Assembly: GCA_017438975.1 (NCBI GenBank)
Contig: JAFRUH010000011.1
Coordinates: 18,047 to 82,046, forward strand
DNA length: 64,000 nt
Direction: 5' to 3'
Source: Bacteroidales bacterium
GTDB taxonomy: Bacteria; Bacteroidota; Bacteroidia; Bacteroidales; UBA932
The notes below the pieces were generated by a model. That model searched no databases and was not told the origin of the DNA. It saw nothing but the letters and a program-made list of their open reading frames with translations. The first letter of the stretch is position 1. Each line of letters begins with the position of its first letter. Of this stretch, positions 43,562 to 51,211 are shown piece by piece. The translations under genes were made by a program, and so were the position numbers.

Positions 43562-44104
43562 TTACTGGTCTAAACCTAAATTCTCTCCCGTCAGATCGAA
43601 AAAGAAAACGATTTGATTTACATAGTGGCTAAAGTCGGGAAAAACTACGTCGGGAATAGAACTTTGGTTTATGTCAAACAACTGTATTCCTCCTTGTTTA
43701 TAATCTGCCGCGTACCAGGTTTTCAACAGTTTCTTCTCTCCGTCTTTTAGTGAGAAAACAGATAATGCCGCGCCGTCAACATTCTGAACCAAATCCTCTA
43801 TTGTGATGGAGTATGGTCCTCTCTCTTGTTTTATAAAATCTTTGTTCGACATAGCCGGCATCGTATTAGCGGCTATGATCGCACTGTTTTTCACTTTGAT
43901 CTCCCCTATGCTCACAACGGACGAGCCGGAAATATAGGGGTTATACTTTTGCAGGAAAGAAACGCAATTGGTCTCAATGGCCAAGGGTTCATCCGTCTGG
44001 TTTCGAATGGCGAAAAGGACTGTCATCTGTCCTCTATTCTCAAAAATGCAGGATGTCGCAGATAACAAAATGACTGCTAAACAAATAAGTTGCTTCGGCT
44101 TCAT
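43562..44104 (-). CDS. Hypothetical lipoprotein
   Basis: 180 residues; lipobox LLSATSC then IFENRGQMTVLFAIRNQTDE. The sequence is mainly beta (LAIETNCVSFLQKYNPYISG, VNQIVFFFDLTGEN) and no family is recognised. It precedes the small barrel gene by 16 bp in the same AT-rich unit (about 40-43% GC by eye), and follows the small Cys-rich peptide gene. A surface or periplasmic role is likely. Confidence 0.65.
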   Translation of the reverse strand: MKPKQLICLAVILLSATSCIFENRGQMTVLFAIRNQTDEPLAIETNCVSFLQKYNPYISGSSVVSIGEIKVKNSAIIAANTMPAMSNKDFIKQERGPYSITIEDLVQNVDGAALSVFSLKDGEKKLLKTWYAADYKQGGIQLFDINQSSIPDVVFPDFSHYVNQIVFFFDLTGENLGLDQ

Positions 44105-44134
44105 AACTAAAACGAATGAATTATTGACACACTG

Positions 44135-44344
44135 TCAGTTTAACCCACATTCTTCGGCGTTTTCTTTATTATAGATGCAATTCCAGGCCGATTCGTTGCA
44201 ACGCCCCTCCGGGTCTTGAACATGCGCTTGTGGTGGAACCACTTGCCGATGTGAAGAGGATGGTTCCGCAAACGACCTTGCCGTTGCCGCACATGTCACG
44301 ACCAAAAGTAGGACGGACATCAGGAAAAGTATTTTCTTTGCCAT
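44135..44344 (-). CDS. Small secreted Cys-containing peptide
   Basis: 69 residues from ATG 44344 (MAKKILFLMSVLLLVVTCAA). After an N-terminal signal-like helix (to about residue 26) the mature part has PPQAHVQDPEGR and a Cys-rich tail (C49, C56, C66 in CNESAWNCIYNK and EECGLN). Size and shape recall the NVEALA-type small secreted peptides of Bacteroidales, though the NVEALA motif itself is missing. It lies between the TPR/HTH membrane regulator and a lipoprotein gene, so it may be a signal or surface peptide of this module. Longer frame to 44428 has no support. Confidence 0.6.
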   Translation of the reverse strand: MAKKILFLMSVLLLVVTCAATARSFAEPSSSHRQVVPPQAHVQDPEGRCNESAWNCIYNKENAEECGLN

Positions 44345-44449
44345 AAATGATATAATAATGTTCGGCAAAGGTAAAGGCACGACAAAAGAATCACAATCAA
44401 GAATTGTGACAAACAATAATGTAAACAACTGATAATCAGATAGCGATCT

Positions 44450-46153
44450 CTATTTCTTTGTGACAAGAGCCAACAAAGATGTCGCAGCGGGGGTTCCTTG
44501 ACTCTTTAATTTAGCGGACAACCTGCTCTTTCTTTTGCGAACTAAATCATAATCAAGCCCGGACAAGAAAGCGACATGATGATTATCAAAACCGGACAAG
44601 AACAAAACCAGCAGACGAAAATCTGTTTCATCGAGTCGTTTCCCTTTCTCCGCCAGGTTCGAAGACTCATCGCGTAACTGCGAAATCAGATGATCGTTGC
44701 ATGCATCCGTTTCTTCTTCTAACTTGACAAGCATTTCCCGATCTTTTCGCAATTCGTGAAGCTGAGCCCTGAATTTCTCTAGTATCTCACCCTCCGTAGC
44801 GAACTCTCCTTTACGCCGTTCTTTCTTGAAATTATCCGTCTCCCAAAATAAATAACTGTTTGAAAGGGTCTTTAAAATTCTAAGCTTATCCCTATACTGA
44901 TTGATAACAAGTGTTTGTAACCGATTTTTTGATTTCTCGGTGAAAGATAGATTATCACTCAATTCAGCCGCTCTTGTAAGAGCTTCTGTTAAAGCAAGCC
45001 GGCTTTTCCGGTACCATGACAATAGCATACCGATCATAAAGAAAGCTAAAAGAGAGATCAATACGAACAATAACTTCTGTTTGTCAGAGCGTAATTTCTC
45101 CGTTATCAGCCTTTCGTTTTGATGCAAGGTCAAGGAATACGCTACCGAATTATTCAACTTGACATGAATCAGAGAATCTTCATAAAACATAGTTGAGGCA
45201 AAACAATCCACGGCTTCTTCATAAAGGCTATGACGAATTCTTGCAACTCTGTATTTGTTATAATTCACCTCCGCCGAATCCTTCCGAGAAGAGCATCGTT
45301 TATCGGCGCACTGCAAATAGTAATTCACTGAATCTTGTATCCCCAATAATGAATAACCATATCCCAAGTTACTATAATCCAATGGAGAGAACTCTCTTCG
45401 ATGGTCCGACGACGCTGTTTGATAAGCAGAAATGATTCTCATTCCGTCTCTATCCTCCCATGCGCTGATTATTTGGGCTTGGATAAGAGTTACCGATCTT
45501 CTCAAGTTTTGATCGATTGTGACATCGGATAGCAATAAATCACATAATTGATTTGCCTCATTTGCCATTCTATTTCCATACAAATACGCTATCTTGTCAA
45601 AGAGGCAATAATCTTTATACTGTTTTTTACCACATATGTCAAAATAATCAATGGCTTTATCAATTTCCAACAATGCATGGCGGTTATCATAAACTCCTCT
45701 ATAAACAGACGCTTGATTTCGAGAAATAAGCCCCTGATAAAAAACATTCCCTATCCTCTCTGCCGACTCTTCCGCTTCTGTCAGGGATATGATCGCCGAG
45801 GTCCATTGCTCCGCATTGATCTGCACACGTCCCAACGAATACCAGGCGAGCATCCTGTGTCGATCCGATCCCTTTGTATCGTAATATTCGACAGCGACCC
45901 GAGCAATCGAGTCATTCGTAAAGTCATGGTAAGTCTTATCAGCGGCCAGGCTGTACAGGAGGGCATGATATGCCCGTAAGTGTTTCGTTGACAGAGAGGC
46001 TCCATCCATTTTGTTGATCTCGGTCCATGCGCTGTCAGGGTATTCATGCAAATATCCATTGATCTCGTCCAGGGCTCGTCCAACCTCAAATGAACGGCAT
46101 GATGATAAAACCAGCGATATCAGTAAGATAAGAAACGAAGAAGTCTTTTTCAT
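44450..46153 (-). CDS. Membrane TPR regulator with C-terminal HTH-like domain
   Basis: 567 residues. Lipobox-like LVLSSC near residue 19; about 25-340 are TPR-like helices (WTEINKMDGASLS, LAWYSLGRVQINAEQ, YSNLGYGYSLLGIQDS); a membrane helix follows (LLFVLISLLAFFMIGMLLSW, near 365), then a coiled coil to about 480, and a C-terminal segment FRLLVLFLSGFDNHHVAFLSG with DLVRKRKSRLSAKL, like the LuxR-type DNA-binding helices of Bacteroidales one-piece regulators. It probably senses an envelope cue and regulates the adjacent module. AT-rich (about 40% GC). Confidence 0.75.
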   Translation of the reverse strand: MKKTSSFLILLISLVLSSCRSFEVGRALDEINGYLHEYPDSAWTEINKMDGASLSTKHLRAYHALLYSLAADKTYHDFTNDSIARVAVEYYDTKGSDRHRMLAWYSLGRVQINAEQWTSAIISLTEAEESAERIGNVFYQGLISRNQASVYRGVYDNRHALLEIDKAIDYFDICGKKQYKDYCLFDKIAYLYGNRMANEANQLCDLLLSDVTIDQNLRRSVTLIQAQIISAWEDRDGMRIISAYQTASSDHRREFSPLDYSNLGYGYSLLGIQDSVNYYLQCADKRCSSRKDSAEVNYNKYRVARIRHSLYEEAVDCFASTMFYEDSLIHVKLNNSVAYSLTLHQNERLITEKLRSDKQKLLFVLISLLAFFMIGMLLSWYRKSRLALTEALTRAAELSDNLSFTEKSKNRLQTLVINQYRDKLRILKTLSNSYLFWETDNFKKERRKGEFATEGEILEKFRAQLHELRKDREMLVKLEEETDACNDHLISQLRDESSNLAEKGKRLDETDFRLLVLFLSGFDNHHVAFLSGLDYDLVRKRKSRLSAKLKSQGTPAATSLLALVTKK

Positions 46154-46195
46154 AGAAAAATGCTCGAATTATGAGTAAATATACAAAAAATGGAT

Positions 46196-46255
46196 GAGAA
46201 AAAGAAGGCCGTCATCCATTATTAATCTTTATGTCAAAAGAAAAACGACAGCCTT
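46196..46255 (-). terminator. Leader hairpin with U tract upstream of the TPR/HTH gene
   Basis: On the minus strand AAGGCTGTC (46255-46247) pairs with GACGGCCTT (46213-46205), nine pairs with one G-U, loop about 33 nt, followed by CTTTTTCTC. It could end read-through from the transposase gene or act as an attenuator in the 190-nt leader of the regulator. Confidence 0.4.
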
Positions 46256-46342
46256 CCCAAAAACTCCGAAATTGGTAGACAATAAAAAGGGTGGACATCT
46301 ACCTGAGCGACGGGACTTCTGACGGTCCACTGCTTTCGATTG

Positions 46343-46374
46343 CAAAGATAAACACCTCAGCCGATTATTCCAAC
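46343..46374 (-). promoter_or_regulatory. Promoter of the TPR/HTH regulator
   Basis: TATCTTTG on the minus strand (46350-46343) with GTTG (46374-46371) at 20 bp. It gives a leader of about 185 nt to ATG 46153. The promoter lies 20 bp from repeat array B. Confidence 0.5.
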
Positions 46375-46393
46375 TTTTCTTGCCCAGTCCCCG

Positions 46394-46479
46394 GCCGCCC
46401 ACGAAAACAACCAAAATCGTGGGCGGACACCCAATCAAGCCACAGCCACCCACGAAAACCGCCAATATCGTGGGCGGGA
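46394..46479 (+). repeat. 51-bp palindromic repeat array B (two units)
   Basis: Units start at 46394 and 46445, exactly 51 bp apart, with arms CCGCCCAC/GTGGGCGG (second left arm CCACCCAC, one change). The loops are GAAAACAACCAAAATC- and GAAAACCGCCAATATC-like. The right arm ends about 8 bp before the transposase stop at 46486. Confidence 0.9.
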
Positions 46480-46485
46480 GGGAGT

Positions 46486-47430
46486 TTAGCGTTGAAGGTT
46501 GGCGGACAGCGGAAACAAGGCATCCACCATTTTCGGGGGAAGCCGCAGTATTCGGGTCAACTGGGCATTCGAGGCGCCATACTTGTTCTTCAGCCGGACC
46601 GCAAGTTGGACTCGCTGCTCATCCTTCAAGTCCGCCGGCCGGTCCGTAAAGTATTCCGACCGGCAGATGCCGCAAACGGCTGTCCATAGTTCTTCATCGC
46701 TCAAGACCGGTTTTTCACCCAAATGTAGGGCGGCCTCAACTTGGGATTCAACGTTCTTGAACAGCCAGAACATGAATTTCCTCGCACTCGGGAAAGGCGA
46801 TTCCACCAGTCGGTAGTTCACGAAACTCCCCGGGAAGATACAATCGCCCGACACGGTCAATCCATCCCGGATGGAACCGTCCATCGAGGCTGTCAAAGCC
46901 CTTCTCTCCCGAACCGTCAGTCCAGAGACGGGACGCACCGGCATGAACCGGAGCAAGGGATTATAATAGAGAAAACCGGAACTCCACGGATCTGACAATG
47001 GATTCACATCCGTCCTTACGACAAAGGCGTTCCGGAGTACATAGGCGACCTCGTCGCGGAACTGTTTCAAGGATGTAATGGGCGTCAGGGCGAAATCGGG
47101 TTTCGCCAATACCCCCGGCCTGCCATGGCGCGACAAGTACTGTTTAAGCCGATCGAAAAACGAACGATAATACGCTATGCAGCGATCCTCCTCCCCTCGA
47201 AGAATTTCATGGAGATGGTTGCTCATGATCTGGTAGGCAAGGATTTCTATGTCAGAAGACAGGATGCCCATCAAGTTGACGGCCTGTTTTCTCTCGCGAT
47301 CCGTTTCAAAGAGGATTCTGTCAAGCGGGGCCGTATGCAGATGGTAGAAGGGACCGGACTCCGCAAACAGTTGCTGCTGCCACAATTCGATCTGCTTTTC
47401 GCTCAAGGGTTGTTTTTCATAGCTGTCCAT
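46486..47430 (-). CDS. RAYT-type Y1 (HUH) REP-associated transposase
   Basis: 314 residues. The Y1 transposase core carries the HUH pair in IMSNHLHEIL (H72, H74) and the likely catalytic Tyr130 in VAYVLRNAFVV, equivalent to the YIHLNP motif of REP-associated tyrosine transposases. The C-terminal 45 residues (VQLAVRLKNKYGASNAQLTRIL then LPPKMVDALFP) look like a helix-turn-helix. RAYTs cut and join single-stranded REP hairpins and are single-copy, non-mobile relatives of IS200/IS605. Repeat arrays flank it on both sides (8 bp and 100 bp away), a REPtron layout. Key residues are intact, so it looks functional. Confidence 0.88.
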   Translation of the reverse strand: MDSYEKQPLSEKQIELWQQQLFAESGPFYHLHTAPLDRILFETDRERKQAVNLMGILSSDIEILAYQIMSNHLHEILRGEEDRCIAYYRSFFDRLKQYLSRHGRPGVLAKPDFALTPITSLKQFRDEVAYVLRNAFVVRTDVNPLSDPWSSGFLYYNPLLRFMPVRPVSGLTVRERRALTASMDGSIRDGLTVSGDCIFPGSFVNYRLVESPFPSARKFMFWLFKNVESQVEAALHLGEKPVLSDEELWTAVCGICRSEYFTDRPADLKDEQRVQLAVRLKNKYGASNAQLTRILRLPPKMVDALFPLSANLQR

Positions 47431-47530
47431 GATGTAAACCTACGAATGAATCCGGTGTGTTCCAATACCGGATGCTGGTTTTTTCTATTGTCCATCGTCT
47501 TTTCCGATTTTTACTGTTCCCTCCTCCCCA

Positions 47531-47822
47531 GCCGCCCACAACAAGGGCCAAAATCATGGGCGGAACCGCGATCAAGCGCCGGCCGCCCACAACAGGGGCC
47601 AAAATCGTGGGCGGGACCGCGATCAAGCGCCGGCCGCCCACAACAGGGGCCAAAATCGTGGGCGGGACCGTAATCAAGCCCCGGTCGCCCACAACAGGGG
47701 CCAAAATCGTGGGCGGGACCGCAAACAAGCCCTAGCCGCCCACGTATACCGCCGAAATCGTGGGCGGAACCGCAATCAAGCCCCGGCCGCCCATAACAAG
47801 GGCCAAAATCGTGGGCGGGACC
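47531..47822 (+). repeat. 51-bp palindromic repeat array C (six units)
   Basis: Units start at 47531, 47582, 47633, 47684, 47735 and 47786, exactly 51 bp apart. Consensus left arm GCCGCCCAC, 16-nt loop AACAGGGGCCAAAATC, right arm GTGGGCGGG, then a conserved linker ACCGCGATCAAGCGCCG. Units 2 and 3 are identical across the arms and loop; unit 5 has a divergent loop. All are in plus orientation, 100 bp upstream of the transposase start. Confidence 0.93.
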
Positions 47823-47870
47823 GGGCGGCGCGCCCTCGACTGAAGCCACATGCACCGCGGGCGGCGCGAC

Positions 47871-47906
47871 AAAAGGCCGGGCCTGGATTATCCTCCAGGC
47901 CCGGCC
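47871..47906 (-). terminator. Intrinsic terminator of the ribosomal protein run
   Basis: A perfect 12-bp stem GGCCGGGCCTGG/CCAGGCCCGGCC (47875-47886 and 47895-47906) with 8-nt loop is followed on the minus strand by TTTT (47874-47871). It stands 22 bp after the DUF4295 stop and separates this operon from repeat array C. Confidence 0.88.
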
Positions 47907-47928
47907 TTTCAGTGACGGTAGAGAGAAA

Positions 47929-48087
47929 TTACTTCTTGTCGAAGAACTCTTTCTCCTTGCCTTCCTCGACGAGCTGCTCAACGAAAACGTAAGCGCCGGT
48001 CTTCGGAGACTTGTCCATGCGGATGACTTTGACCATGTGCTTGGCACCGGCCTTCGCATCGAACGTTGCAACTGCTTTTTTTGCCAT
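47929..48087 (-). CDS. DUF4295 small basic protein
   Basis: 52 residues (MAKKAVATFDAKAGAKHMVK and VIRMDKSPKTGAYVFVEQLV, ending FFDKK), the size and sequence pattern of DUF4295, a Bacteroidota family encoded directly after rpmG. Lys-rich N terminus suggests an RNA- or ribosome-linked role, and the position after rpmB-rpmG supports this; function is unproven. It is the last gene before the terminator. Confidence 0.9.
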   Translation of the reverse strand: MAKKAVATFDAKAGAKHMVKVIRMDKSPKTGAYVFVEQLVEEGKEKEFFDKK

Positions 48088-48106
48088 ATCTTAAATCTCC
48101 TATACT

Positions 48107-48295
48107 TTACTTGATCTCACGGTGGAGAGTGACTTTCTTGAGGTAGGGATTGTATTTCATACGCTCAAGACGCTCCGGCGTGTTCTTCTTGTTCTTGGTG
48201 GTAATGTACCGGGACATGCCGGGAACACCGCTAGCTTTCTGCTCGGTGCACTCAAGGATGACCTGCACCCTGTTGCCTTTCGCTTTCTTTGCCAT
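48107..48295 (-). CDS. rpmG: 50S ribosomal protein L33
   Basis: 62 residues: [20 protein letters not shown], then [21 protein letters not shown] and [14 protein letters not shown]. This is L33, a small 50S protein near the E site. Only one Cys is present, so the four-Cys zinc ribbon is missing and it is the zinc-independent form. It lies 11 bp after rpmB and 19 bp before DUF4295. Confidence 0.96.
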   Translation of the reverse strand: MAKKAKGNRVQVILECTEQKASGVPGMSRYITTKNKKNTPERLERMKYNPYLKKVTLHREIK

Positions 48296-48306
48296 AATTC
48301 GTTCAA

Positions 48307-48549
48307 TTAAACAAGGTTAACATATCCTTTCTTCTGTGCATCCTTCAGGACGGCGTCGAGGCCATTCTTCTCGATGATCCTCATGCCCTTGCAGGACACT
48401 TTGAGGGTGATGTACCGCTGCTCGGTCTCGGACCAGAAACGCTTGGTCTTGAGGTTGAGATCGAAGGTACGCTTGGTGCGGAGCTTGGAGTGGGCGACGT
48501 TGTTGCCGACCATCCGCTTTCTTCCGGTTACTTGACAAACCTTTGACAT
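48307..48549 (-). CDS. rpmB: 50S ribosomal protein L28
   Basis: 80 residues from ATG 48549: [20 protein letters not shown], then [19 protein letters not shown] and GYVNLV at the end, the standard L28 sequence. The frame continues further upstream (to 48693) only by running through lepB in another frame, so it is not used. Part of the set lepB-rpmB-rpmG-DUF4295. Confidence 0.97.
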   Translation of the reverse strand: MSKVCQVTGRKRMVGNNVAHSKLRTKRTFDLNLKTKRFWSETEQRYITLKVSCKGMRIIEKNGLDAVLKDAQKKGYVNLV

Positions 48550-48572
48550 AATCTTATCTTTTTTTAATTTTA

Positions 48573-49913
48573 TTAAACAAACTTGAAGAAACGGTTCCAC
48601 CGAATGTTGTTCGGGAATTTCCGGTTCTTGTCCGTGGAGAGCCAGATCACGACCGGCCGTCCGACGATATGGTCTTCGGGAACGAAGCCCCAATACCGGG
48701 AATCGAGCGAGTTGTGCCTGTTGTCTCCCATCATAAAATAATAATCCTGCTTGAAAGTATAGCTTTCCACCTTCTCTCCGTTGACATAGATTCCGTCCGC
48801 GGCGACCTTGAGGTCATTGTGCTCGTAATCCCGGATGATCCGCTCATAGAAAGGCAGCGACTCTTTGTCCAGCTTGACCGTAGCTCCCTTCTCGGGAATC
48901 CAGAGCGGTCCGAAATAGTCCCTCGTCCAGCATGTCTTCTCCGTGAAGGGGAAGATCAGCAGATACGAATCCATCTGGGACGGATAGGTATCGAGGACGG
49001 GTTCCACGCTGACGACGTTCGAAAGTCCCTTGATCTGCTCCAAAGCCTTGGCGGTCAGCGGCATGGCCGCATAGCCGGGGAGGCGGGAATCGTAGGAGAA
49101 GTCGCCGGGATTGAGGCGCATTTTCTCCAGGATCTTGGAGTTGATCTTGTGGCCGTCCGTGATGACCCGGTAGGTCAGCTGGACGCCCGGATAAACTTCC
49201 TGCTGCTCCCCGTTGACCCAGACAAGTCCGTCGCGGACGGTCAGGGTATCGCCGGGCAGGGCGACGCAGCGCTTGACATAATGGTCCTTCTTGTCGGTAG
49301 GACGGACGATGACCGGGCCGAGCCAGGAAATCGTATAGTCCCTTCCGGAGGTCCTTTCCCAGGCGTAATAGTCGTCGGCCGGAGCTTTCCGGAGGACGGT
49401 ATCGCCGTTGGGGAACCCGAAGACCACATAGTCGCCCCTCTTGACGTTCCTGAGACCTTTCAGGCGGCGGTAGTCATTGTGGATCAGGGTCGAATAAGAC
49501 TCCTTGCCCATGAATACGTTGTGCGTGAAGGGAATCGTGAGCGGCGTTTCGGGGACGCGCGGGCCGTAGGTCAGCTTGCTGACGAAGAGATGGTCTCCCG
49601 TATAGAGGGAACTCTCCATCGAAGAGGAAGGTATCTTGAAAGCCTGGAAGAAGAAAATATTGATGAACGTGACGACGACCACCGCGAAGATGATTGCATC
49701 GAGCCAGTCGAGCCAGACATTGTGCTTCTCCCCCTCCTTGTACTCTTTTTTCCAGAAGAGCCACTTTACCTTCTTGGTAATCAGGAGGTCGAAGATGATG
49801 CCGAGGCCGAGGAGCCACCAATAGTTTCCGAGCCAGATCACCCACGCCACATAGAGCAGGGACCAGAATCCCAGCTTGACCCAGCGGTTGCGGATGATTT
49901 CTTTCAAGCTCAT
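48573..49913 (-). CDS. lepB: Signal peptidase I
   Basis: 446 residues, longer than the usual 220-320, as in Bacteroidota forms with a large insertion. Two membrane helices lie near 10-45 and 68-90. Catalytic Ser is in KIPSSSMESSLYTGD (near 95) and Lys in KRCVALPGD; the later MGDNRHNSLDSRYWG is box E. It removes signal peptides at the outer face of the inner membrane. It is 10 bp downstream of rplT and 23 bp upstream of rpmB, so secretion and translation genes share a transcript. Confidence 0.95.
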   Translation of the reverse strand: MSLKEIIRNRWVKLGFWSLLYVAWVIWLGNYWWLLGLGIIFDLLITKKVKWLFWKKEYKEGEKHNVWLDWLDAIIFAVVVVTFINIFFFQAFKIPSSSMESSLYTGDHLFVSKLTYGPRVPETPLTIPFTHNVFMGKESYSTLIHNDYRRLKGLRNVKRGDYVVFGFPNGDTVLRKAPADDYYAWERTSGRDYTISWLGPVIVRPTDKKDHYVKRCVALPGDTLTVRDGLVWVNGEQQEVYPGVQLTYRVITDGHKINSKILEKMRLNPGDFSYDSRLPGYAAMPLTAKALEQIKGLSNVVSVEPVLDTYPSQMDSYLLIFPFTEKTCWTRDYFGPLWIPEKGATVKLDKESLPFYERIIRDYEHNDLKVAADGIYVNGEKVESYTFKQDYYFMMGDNRHNSLDSRYWGFVPEDHIVGRPVVIWLSTDKNRKFPNNIRWNRFFKFV

Positions 49914-49923
49914 GGCTGCAGGA

Positions 49924-50268
49924 CTACTTTACAGAGTTGATGATAGCCTCGAATGCCTGAGGATTATTCATGGCGAGGTCTGCCAGCACCTTGCGGTTCA
50001 GGCCGATGTTCTCTTTGGCGATGCGGCCCATGAACTGGGAGTAGGTAAGGCCGTACTGACGTGCGGCGGCGTTGATACGCTGGATCCAGAGGGAACGGAA
50101 TTCTCTCTTTTTCGCTCTTCTGTCACGGTAAGCATAGGTAAGACCTTTTTCGTAGGTGTTCTTTGCAACCGTCCAGACATTTCTCCTGGAGAGGAAGTTG
50201 CCGCGGGTTCTCTTGAGAATCTTCTTGCGGCGTGCCCTAGAGGCAACTGAATTGACTGATCTTGGCAT
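49924..50268 (-). CDS. rplT: 50S ribosomal protein L20
   Basis: 114 residues: [19 protein letters not shown], then [20 protein letters not shown]-like segment ([16 protein letters not shown]), [16 protein letters not shown] and AIINSVK. It starts 50S assembly and in other bacteria represses its own operon. It follows rpmI by 72 bp in the conserved infC-rpmI-rplT order. Confidence 0.98.
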   Translation of the reverse strand: MPRSVNSVASRARRKKILKRTRGNFLSRRNVWTVAKNTYEKGLTYAYRDRRAKKREFRSLWIQRINAAARQYGLTYSQFMGRIAKENIGLNRKVLADLAMNNPQAFEAIINSVK

Positions 50269-50340
50269 AATTTTTACTTTTTTTGGAGGCAGTGGCTTCC
50301 CGTAGAAGCTCTTTCGACTGCGTTCCAGTTAAACATGATT

Positions 50341-50535
50341 TTACAGGACCAACATCTCCTTTACTCTCTTGACGTCGACATCCTCGATGAGGGCGAAATG
50401 GTCAAGATTTCTTTTCTGCTTCTTGGTCTTCTTGGTGAGGATGTGGCTGTGGTAAGCGTGCTTCCTCTTGATCTTTCCCGTTCCGGTAAGCGTGAAGCGC
50501 TTTTTGGCACCGGAGTTGGTTTTAAGCTTTGCCAT
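50341..50535 (-). CDS. rpmI: 50S ribosomal protein L35
   Basis: 64 residues: [40 protein letters not shown] and a C-terminal VKEMLVL. The sequence is standard L35. It stands 43 bp after the infC stop and before rplT; L20 or L35 feedback elements have not been identified here. Confidence 0.97.
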   Translation of the reverse strand: MAKLKTNSGAKKRFTLTGTGKIKRKHAYHSHILTKKTKKQKRNLDHFALIEDVDVKRVKEMLVL

Positions 50536-50578
50536 TTGTTAAACAATTAATAATTATACATTTCCGTCCATTGACGGA

Positions 50579-51175
50579 TTATTTCTTCTTGGCGGGGGCG
50601 AGCATCATGTGCATCCTCTTCCCCTCGAGGACGGGCATGCTCTCGGCCCTTCCGTACTCTTCCAGTTCGACGGCGAAGCGCAGGAGCTGTTTCTTGCCCT
50701 GCTCCGCAAACTGGATCGACCGTCCGCGGAAGAAGATCGAGGCTTTCACCTTGGAACCCTCCTGGAGGAATTCCTGGGCATGCTTGAGCTTGAACTGGAA
50801 GTCATGCTCGTCGGTGTTGGGGCCGAACCGGATCTCCTTGATGACCACCTTGGCGGCGTTGGCCTTCATTTCCTTGGCCTTCTTGCGCTGCTGGTAGAGA
50901 TACTTCTGGTAGTCGAGTATCTTACATACGGGAGGATCGGCCTTCGCACTTATCTCAACAAGATCCAGTTCGAGTTCGTCGGCCATGGCCATGGCCTTCG
51001 AAATCGGGTAGACGCCCGGTTCGGGGACATTGTCTCCGACAAGGCGTACCTGAGGAGCAGTGATTTCTTCATTGATCCTCAATTCATTTTCGTCCTTCTT
51101 GGGGCCGTTCTGGCGCTGGGAAGGCTTCGGTCTTGCGCCCGCGGGTCTCGGGGCTGGTTTGTAAGGTGCTGCGAT
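50579..51175 (-). CDS. infC: Translation initiation factor IF-3, probable AUC start
   Basis: IF-3 core is clear from [21 protein letters not shown] onward, with [20 protein letters not shown] and [12 protein letters not shown]. In frame upstream there is no ATG, GTG or TTG until a stop at 51193-51191, apart from TTG at 51082, which would leave no N-terminal extension. AUC at 51175-51173 is preceded by AGGAGG at 51189-51184 with 8-nt spacing and gives 198 residues, with a basic Pro-rich lead ([16 protein letters not shown]) like other Bacteroidota IF-3. Non-canonical start codons are the basis of infC self-control. Located 36 bp after thrS. Confidence 0.9.
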   Translation of the reverse strand: MAAPYKPAPRPAGARPKPSQRQNGPKKDENELRINEEITAPQVRLVGDNVPEPGVYPISKAMAMADELELDLVEISAKADPPVCKILDYQKYLYQQRKKAKEMKANAAKVVIKEIRFGPNTDEHDFQFKLKHAQEFLQEGSKVKASIFFRGRSIQFAEQGKKQLLRFAVELEEYGRAESMPVLEGKRMHMMLAPAKKK

Positions 51176-51183
51176 AGGTCTTT

Positions 51184-51189
51184 CCTCCT
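51184..51189 (-). promoter_or_regulatory. Shine-Dalgarno AGGAGG for infC
   Basis: Minus-strand AGGAGG at 51189-51184, 8 nt before AUC 51175. Strong Shine-Dalgarno sequences are uncommon in Bacteroidota; I saw no comparable one at the other gene starts examined. It sets the infC start here. Confidence 0.65.
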
Positions 51190-51211
51190 ATAAATAATTA
51201 AACATAATATG

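Noticed and set aside
47531-47822. CRISPR array
   Set aside because: Regular spacing resembles one, but whole 51-bp units are repeated, including the interval; there are no unique spacers and no cas genes. The hairpin and nearby RAYT explain it better.
47417-48071. ORFs across repeat array C with a 17-residue repeat (such as PPTILAPVVGG or AHDFGPCCGRP)
   Set aside because: 51 bp is 17 codons, so several frames remain open by periodicity. No start signal or family match; the longest also covers the terminator and the DUF4295 gene out of frame.
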